Part shown: positions 57,801 through 64,000 of the stretch, in pieces
Numbering within the stretch: the stretch's first letter is position 1
Layout: every line of letters begins with the position of its first letter
NCBI RefSeq assembly: GCF_050947875.1
Contig: NC_134573.1
Location: 31,580,115 to 31,644,114, forward strand
Reading direction: 5' to 3'
DNA from: Dermacentor variabilis
Taxonomy: Eukaryota > Arthropoda > Arachnida > Ixodida > Ixodidae
DNA: 64,000 nucleotides
Program-made: the position numbers and the translations under genes
The notes under the pieces: model-generated
Database searches by the model: none
Told to the model about the DNA's origin: nothing
What the model saw: only the letters and a program-made list of their open reading frames with translations

Positions 57801-58341
57801 GGTACTCGCCATCAGGAACTGGTGGGAAAGACAACAGTTCAATGTAGGCTATGGAATTTGGCGGCAGGCTAAAAAAGCCGGTGGAGCGTAAGCGGCAGTG
57901 GGGTACGTCAGAAGGTTCTGCGAGCATCGGCAATTCAAGGCGAAGGGTACTGGAAGAGTAGTCGATAAGAGCAGAATGGGCGGAGAGAGAATCGAGGCCG
58001 AGAATAAGGTCGGGGGGGGGGGGCAATGAGCAATTACGGTGAAGAGGACAGGAGTATGGCGGCGGTGATGCTGACACGTGCCGTACACATGCCGATGATA
58101 GGCACAGTACCACCATCCGCAACGCGGACGACGCGTGCCGACACTGGGGTGAGCAGCTTGTTCAGTCGTCGTCGGAAGGCAGCAGTCATAATAGAAAAAT
58201 GTGCTCCTGTATTGTGGAGTGCCGTGACAGGATAGCCGCCAACGTCAACGTCAAGAAGGTTTTGGTTAGTGGGTAACATGAGCAGAGGATTTGAGGGCAG
58301 GGTGGACAACGCAGCTTCACCTCCAGAAGCTGCAGTGCCTA
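54830..58341 (-). pseudogene. Element B pol: protease, RT, RNase H, integrase
   Basis: The protease reads ALHNTGAHFSIM, with N for the catalytic D. The RT (57372-56785) has SSSPWASPVVLIIKDG, YFSSIDLRSGYC, PFGLCNAPVTFERMM and YLDDVIVFS. RNase H has an in-frame TGA near 56605 (FS*GTEE) and VTDHHALCLL. The integrase (56316-55108) has HDALTGGHVGVSRTYD with CELCQRRK (zinc-binding HHCC) and catalytic GLDLLGPF, LLTDCGRTF and LTERFNRTL. A GPY/F-type segment (LLSCYTDPYRVIRKI) lies in another frame, ending near 54.9 kb. No chromodomain is seen. Confidence 0.8.
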
Positions 58342-59522
58342 GTTTTCCGGCTGGGTCCGGAAGGCCATAGCCGGCGAAGAAAACGGCGGGGTTGGGGCGA
58401 ATGAGACTGGTGGCGTCGAGGTGAGGGCGAGCGAGTATGCCGAAGATTCGGAGCAGGGGCATCAGCGGTAGTGGGTTCATGGCGGGTGGCATAGGGTACA
58501 GAAGGTCCAAAGGTGCGGGAATAAGTGGCGGTGTAAGTCCGAGGAGGTGGTGGCCATTGGATGCGGCAGTGACGGGCGACGTGGCCGATGCGACAGCAGT
58601 GCAAGCAGATCGGCCTGTCATCAGGGGTGCGCCATTCGGACGGGTTGCGGCGAGATGTGGCAGAAAAGGACTGCCGGGGACGAGGAGGGCCGCTAGATAA
58701 CTGGGGGACGCTGGGTCGAGACGTGGAACAAACGGATTTAAGACCCATAAATTTCAAATTCCTGTCTGACGACGGCCTGAATCATCGCAATGGTGGCTGC
58801 TGGCGGATCCGGAGGCGTCGTGGAGAAGGCTGGCGAACAGGCGGCCTCGAGTTCGCGGCGAACAATACGGGTGACGTCGTTACAAGTGGTGGTCTGACGT
58901 GGTCGACCCTCACATGTCGACGTAGCAGCAGTGTCAGGTAGCCGCGCAATGTGGAGTGAGATACGGTGGCTCTTAGCCTGTTCAAGGCGACGGCATTCTT
59001 TCATAATGGCGTCAATAGTCGAGACGTTGCCGAAAACAAGCAAATTGAAAGCGTCGTCGGCGATGCTTTTTAGCACATGTGCCACTTTATCGGCGTCGGA
59101 CGTATTATCGTCAGCTTTACGGCATAGCGCCAAGACGTCGAGGATGTAGGAAACGTATGGCTCTGTAGATGACTGAACACGAGACGCAAGAGCCTTTCTC
59201 GCGGCAGCCTTGCACCCAATGGGGTCGCCGAACAGTTCCCGTAGCTTTTCTTTGAAACTGTCCCAAATGGTTATTTCGTCATCATGCGTTTGGTGCCACA
59301 CGCGTGGGTGCCACCGAGATGAAAGATGACATTGGCGAGCATAATAGTTGGGTCCCACCTGTTATTGGCGCTGGCATTTTCATAGAGCTTGATCCAGTCG
59401 TCGACATCCTGTCCCTCCAGGCCAGAGAACACACCTGGGTCACGATGTGGGGCAACCGTGATGATTGGAGCACTCGGACAAGCCGAAGCCGTTGCAGAGG
59501 CGGGCTCGTCACCGGGAGGCAT
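58339..59522 (-). pseudogene. Element B gag with CCHC knuckle (frameshifted)
   Basis: ATG at 59522 opens MPPGDEPASATASACPSAP. The capsid-like part shows PGVFSGLEGQDVDDWIKLYE and, after a frameshift near 59305, FKEKLRELFGDP. A second frameshift near 58745 leads to the nucleocapsid finger CLHCCRIGHVARHC. A TAG at 58341-58339 would end gag in the frame that corresponds to element C. Confidence 0.75.
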
Positions 59523-59591
59523 GGTGACAAGCTCGGTGTGCCGACCACTTCGGAGTTCCGTGGTGAGGACGGGGATCGCTGACTTCCACCA

Positions 59592-59761
59592 GAAATGTAA
59601 CACGTGGAAAGACACAGCCGAAAGACGCTATTTACACGCTATTTACACTGGAGCCAGGCAGCTAGGCTTACACTCGCTCGTGGCAAGGACACCGACCAAC
59701 TTCTTCGTCGTTCTCGCGGCGGCTCTTCTCTTGAGCATCGCTCAATCATATCGTAATAATA
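59592..59761 (-). repeat. Element B 5' LTR
   Basis: Second copy of the 170-bp LTR. The primer binding site TGGTGGAAGTCAGCG begins at 59591 on the minus strand, directly next to the LTR. Confidence 0.75.
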
Positions 59762-59771
59762 ATAATATTTT

Positions 59772-59905
59772 TGCAGGAAGAAAGCAGGCCCACGAGTGTA
59801 AAATAACGTATATTTACAACTGGTGTAAATGGCGTTCAGGCAACTGCCAGATTTCGTCTTCGTCTAGTCCAATCCAACTTCTTCGTTCCCTTCGCCGTAA
59901 CGTCA
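59772..59905 (-). repeat. Element C 3' LTR
   Basis: 134 bp with TG...CA ends (minus strand TGACGTTACGG ... TTCCTGCA). It is preceded in element sense by the polypurine tract GGGAGGG at 59906-59912. Only about 10 bases separate it from the 5' LTR of B. Confidence 0.65.
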
Positions 59906-59957
59906 CCCTCCCAGTGGAGTAGCTCCGTCCCGGTGCAAATTATAGAGCCTCAGTTAA

Positions 59958-62900
59958 TTAGGGGACATAGGGCTTAAGCCTGGCGACGTGAACAGCATCG
60001 CTCGTGACGTTGCGATGCTCTGAAGGCTGACCGACTGGGGCGATCTCGTATTTCACGTCGGACAGCTGGCGTAAGATCTGGTACGGACGAGAATGCCGGG
60101 AAAGTAGTTTTTCCGACAAGCCGACGCGACGTGAAGGCGTCCAGAGAAGGAAAAGGGAACCAGGTGAAAAATGGTAGTCTTGGTGCCGAAGGTCGTAGCG
60201 TCGCTTTTGAGAAGCTTGCGAGACTGTGAGGCGATTACGGGCGACATCTCGAGCCTGGGCGGCTAAGTCAATAGCATCGCGAGCGTAACCAGTGCTGGGT
60301 GATTGTACTGCGGAAGCTGGTAACGTGTGAAAGGGCAAGGTGGGGTCGCGGCCATACAAAAGGTAAAATGGTGAAAATCCGGCAGTGTCGTGACGGGACG
60401 AGTTGTATGCGAAAATGATGTATGGTAAAGCGACGTGCCAGTCAAGGTGATCGTCAGAAACGTACATGGCTAGCATTTCAGTTAGCGTGCGGTTGAGTCG
60501 CTCGGTGAGGCCGTTCGTTTGAGGGTGGTACGCGGTAGCAATCTGGTGTTCTGTAGCGCAGGAGCGGAGCAGGTCATCGACGATCTTCGGTAAAAAGTAG
60601 CGGCCGCGATCCGTCACCAACTGGCGAGGGGCGCCGTGGTGCAGGATGACGTCGTATAGTAGGAAGTCTGCGACATCTGTAGCGCAGCTGGTTGGTAGCG
60701 CACGCGCGATAGCATATCTCGTGGCATAATCGGTTGCTACAGCAATCCATTTGTTGCCTTTGATAGAAATTGGAAAGGGGCCCAGGAGGTCTAGGCCCAC
60801 ACGAAAGAAAGGCTCCGTGGGGATATCGATTGGTTGAAGCCAACCAGCGTAGCAGGCGTCTTCTGGCGCTGACACAGGTCGCAAGAAGTGACATAACGGC
60901 GCACAGAGCGATAAATGCCTGGCCAGAAGAAGCGGCGCCGCAGGCGGTCGTATGTACGAGTGATGCCCAGATGTCCAACATTAGGAGCGTCGTGAAGTTG
61001 CTGGAGCACGGCTAGTCGAAGGCGCTTGGGAACGACAAGGAGGAGCTCTGGGCCGTCAGGACGAATGCTACGACGGTATAAAGTTCCATCGCGCAAGGTG
61101 AACATGCGGAGCGACAGGTCATTGGGCGAGGAGCTTAGGCGTTCCATAAGTGTTCGAATAACAGGATCTTTGCGCTGCTCGTCACCAATATGGAGGAAGT
61201 CGGAGATGGGTAGAACACTGATGTCCGAGTCTGCATCGGTATCGTCCGGTTGATCCACGGGATTGCGGGACAGGCAGTCAGCGTCCTTATGCAGGCGCCC
61301 TGACTTATACATAATAGAAAATGTATATTCCTGCAGACGCAATGCCCACCGTGCAAGTCGTCCAGTTGGGTCCTTCAAAGAGGAGAGCCGGCAGAGGGCG
61401 TGATGATCGGTTACGACGCAGAAGCTCCGACCGAAAAGGTACGGCCGGAATTTCGCGACCGCCCATACGAGCGAGAGACATTCTCTCCCGGTAATGGAGT
61501 AATTTCGCTCGGGCGTGAAAAGAAGGCGGCTAGCGTAAGCGCTTACACGGTCTTGGCCCTGTTGACGCTGAGTGAGGACAGCGCCGATGCCATGACCACT
61601 CGCGTCAGTTCGTACTTCAGTGGGCGCAGAAGGGTCAAAGTGTGACGAAATTGGGGAAGTTGTAAGCCGCTAAATCAGGGTAGAAAATACTTTCTCCTGC
61701 AGAGGTCCCCAAGAGAAAGAGACGTCTTTCTTAAGAAGGTCAGTGAGAGGGTGAGCGATGTCGGCAAAATTTTTCACAAATCGCCGGAAATAAGAGCATA
61801 AGCCCAGAAAACTACGGACATCGTTTGTTGAACAAGGTACAGGAAAATTTCGCATGGTGCGAACTTTCTGTGGATCAGGTTGGATTCCGGCGGCGTTTAC
61901 GAGATGGCTGAGCATGTTAATTTCATGGCGACCGAAATGGCACTTGGAGGAGTTTAGCTGAAGGCCAGCCCTGCGAAACACGGAGAGTATGGTTGTTAGG
62001 CGCCGCAGGTGGCTCTCAAAGTTCGGCGAAAACACAATCACATCGTCGAGGTAACAGAGGCATGTAGACCACTCCAAGCCGCGCAAGGGAGAGTCCATCA
62101 TGCGCTCGAATGTAGCTGGCGCATTGCATAATCCAAACGGCATGACTTTAAATTGGTACAGACCATCCGGTGTGACGAAGGCTGTTTTCTCGCGGTCCAT
62201 CTCATCGACACTAATCTGCCAATAGCCGGAGCGGAGGTCAATTGATGAAAAGTATTGGGATTCGTGAAGACAGTCAAGAGCATCATCAATGCGCGGCAGG
62301 GGATAAACATCCTTCTTTGTTATCCTGTTGAGGTGACGGTAGTCAACGCAGAAGCGCCACGAGTTGTCTTTTTTTTCATTTACTAAGATAACCGGTGATG
62401 CCCACGGGCTACTGGAAGGTTCAAAGATGTCCGCATCCATCATCCTGTCTACTTCTTTCTGTATGATGGCCCTTTCTGTTGCGGAGACACGATATGGCCG
62501 CCTATGAATGGGGCTGGCGTCACCGGTGTTGATGCGATGCGTGACAACAGATTTCTGGCCAAGTGGACTGTCGTCCAAATCAAAGATGTCCCGAAAAGAT
62601 GACAGAAGGTGACGAAGAGCTGTTGTTTGCTCGGAAGGAAGGTCAGGGGCGATCATCTTAGAAACATCCTCCACAGGCGTCGAGTACGGAGGAGTGGGTG
62701 ACAAAGGTCCGTTGGTACTGACGAAGGTATCAGAGGTCAAAGAAGAAATCTCAAATTCTGCCAAAGGAGTGATGTGCGCTATGGCGATACCGTGTGGCAG
62801 CACATGCGACGAAAATCCAAAATTGAGGATGGGCACGCGAGCGCAGTTTTCGCGGATGCCGATTAAGGTGCTCGGTAGGGAAATATTGCGCGACAAAACC

Positions 62901-63456
62901 ACGTCAGTAAGCGGCGACACGATGTACTCGCCATCAAGTACGGGAGGACAGGACATCAGGAGGGCATTTGTAGCCGCTTGTGGAGATAGCCTTGCAAACT
63001 CAGCGGAACATAAGCGGTGTGAAACACAAGTTGTTGCGTCGGCAGGAAGCGGCAGATCCAACTGTACAACACCTGCGGAGCAGTGAATTTGGGCAGAGTG
63101 TTTTGAAAGGAAGTCGAGGCCGAGAATTAGGCCGTGTGGACAGTGTTCAAGGACAATAAATAGAACAACGGCATAATGGCCCCCAATGGTCACACGTGCT
63201 GTGCACATTCCAAGGACAGGTGAAGTACTCCAATCGGCGACTCGCACAGTGCACGGTACGGCGGGTGTCAGAACCTTTTTGAGCCTTCGGCGGAGAGCAG
63301 CGCTCATAACTGAAAGCTGCGCTCCTGAGTCAACGAGACATCTAACAGGAACGCCATCAACTTCAATGTCCAGTAGGTTTCCACATGTAGGCAGGGTCAA
63401 CAGAGGATTTGTGGGCCGGGTCGGAGTTGCAGCTTCACCTCCGGGAGCTGCACCGC
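59958..63456 (-). pseudogene. Element C pol: protease, RT, RNase H, integrase (one stop, one frameshift)
   Basis: The protease keeps its active site (CLVDSGAQLSVM). The RT shows SSSPWASPVILVNEKKD, FCVDYRHLNRITKKDVYPLP, YFSSIDLRSGYWQ, PFGLCNAPATFERMM and YLDDVIVFS. An in-frame TAG at 61672-61670 follows EKVFSTLI. The frame then continues with RNase H (TDASGHGIGAVLTQ, VVTDHHALCRL) and the integrase zinc-binding part (HDAPNVGHLGITRTYD, CDLCQR). A frameshift near 60870 leads into the catalytic integrase (GLDLLGPF, LVTDRGRYF, LTERLNRTL), a GPY/F-like segment (LLSRHSRPYQILRQL) and a natural end (ARLKPYVP, TAA). Confidence 0.85.
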
Positions 63457-64000
63457 CTAGTTCCCCGAAGCGAAGTGACCGGTTGCAGAAGGGGACGAAG
63501 AGCGGTGAACGAGAGGCGAACGAGACCTACTACCTTGCGGAGACGGGGAGCGGCTGGATCTTGGTGGAGCACTGTCGGCATTGATGTTCCTAGTCGGCGT
63601 ATAGGGCGAGAAAGTACGATTGTCTGGTACTTGGCGGTAATGAATCGGAGACGACCACCGAGGAGGCGACGACCAATGGTTGCGGCAATGACGAGCGATG
63701 TGCCCAATACCGGAACAATTAAAACAGATAGGTTTATCATCCGCTGTGCGCCAGTCAACTGGGTTGCCACGAGGCGGCGGAAAGCTTTGCGTTTGGGAGC
63801 GAGCGGCCGGATAAATCTGGTAGGTGTTTGTGTGGCGGACCGAGGAGAGAGATGGAGTGCCCAAACTTGCTATTTCCTCCCGAACGACCACTTGTATAAA
63901 AGGGAGATAGCGGGCACGCTTTCCCGACAGTCAGAACGGACTGGAGCCGGAGCCATGGCCTCAAGCTCACGGCGAACGAGGCGCGTGATTTCTTCCGGTC
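63457..64000 (-). CDS. Element C gag, C-terminal part with CCHC knuckle
   Basis: The frame ends at TAG 63459-63457. It holds the nucleocapsid knuckle CFNCSGIGHIARHC and an SR-rich tail (SPSPQGSRSRSPLVHRSSSP). The upstream gag continues past the window edge. pol starts in the -1 frame around this stop. The element's capsid proteins would form the retrotransposon particle. Confidence 0.75.

Larger units (their letters stand above)
54657..59761 (-). mobile_element. Ty3/gypsy element B, both LTRs present
   Basis: LTRs of about 170 bp at 54657-54826 and 59592-59761 bracket gag, protease, RT, RNase H and integrase on the minus strand. I count roughly 18 mismatches between the LTRs by eye, so the insertion is not recent. 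Several frameshifts and a changed protease active site make it inactive. Confidence 0.85.
59772..64000 (-). mobile_element. Ty3/gypsy element C, 3' LTR to gag, 5' end outside window
   Basis: A close relative of B in the same orientation. It has a 134-bp 3' LTR, integrase, RNase H, RT, protease and part of gag. It has fewer lesions than A or B: one internal stop and one frameshift in pol are seen. The 5' LTR must lie to the right of the window. Confidence 0.85.

Noticed and set aside
63457..63475. Canonical slippery heptamer at the gag-pol junction of element C
   Set aside because: The bases before AAC TAG (CGGGG) do not fit the X XXY YYZ pattern, so only the frame relation is claimed.

Overview
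The window looks like nuclear DNA of an arthropod, most likely a hard tick. Introns are long and AT-rich with GT/AG borders. There is a tRNA-derived SINE resembling the tick Ruka family, a Penelope-like remnant, I-type and CR1-type LINEs, and several Ty3/gypsy elements. No bacterial gene organisation, rRNA, tRNA gene or CRISPR array is visible. Species assignment is inference.

Region 1 (1-17.7 kb, minus strand) is one split host-type gene of the DUF4806 family. I traced a TATA box and an untranslated first exon near 17.57-17.65 kb and six coding exons (14.86, 12.68, 11.51, 9.66 and 4.99 kb, and 150-1). The last runs off the left edge. All junction phases agree if one extra base in a T4/A4 run of the first coding exon is allowed for. 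Its introns hold a TA-flanked inverted-repeat transposon, a Penelope-like remnant with inverted termini, a SINE, a GC hairpin and two foldback elements.

Region 2 (17.7-25.5 kb) starts with a 1 kb divergent intergenic interval containing a 39-bp palindrome. It is followed on the plus strand by a Tnp2/EnSpm-like transposase-domain gene (18689-20807), broken by one frameshift and one stop. A second copy of part of its N-terminal coding sequence lies downstream at 21.43 kb. The remainder, to 25.5 kb, has no gene I can support.

Region 3 (25.5-42 kb) is transposon-rich. It holds a 5'-truncated I-type LINE with a perfect 11-bp target duplication (25531-28615), a 62-63 bp minisatellite, an LTR plus truncated gag (32.16-32.76 kb), scrambled LINE RT pieces (32.9-34.0 kb), an open frame of arginine-rich 17-residue repeats (35.4 kb), and a near full-length but inactivated I-type LINE with ORF1 and ORF2 (about 36.5-41.95 kb).

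Region 4 (42-50 kb) has two phase-compatible minus-strand exons resembling the C-terminal part of a GH18 chitinase-like protein (44964-44797 and 43350-43231). Around them are CR1-like LINE pieces and a 127-bp repeat that occurs twice.

Region 5 (50-64 kb) is a head-to-tail run of three different Ty3/gypsy elements, all on the minus strand. A (50.0-54.6 kb) lacks its 3' end, B (54657-59761) has both LTRs, and C (59772 onward) leaves the window on the right. A and B are separated only by an (AT)n tract, and B and C by about 10 bp. All three are mutated. Apart from the DUF4806 gene and the possible GH18 exons, nearly all recognisable coding sequence here comes from mobile elements.
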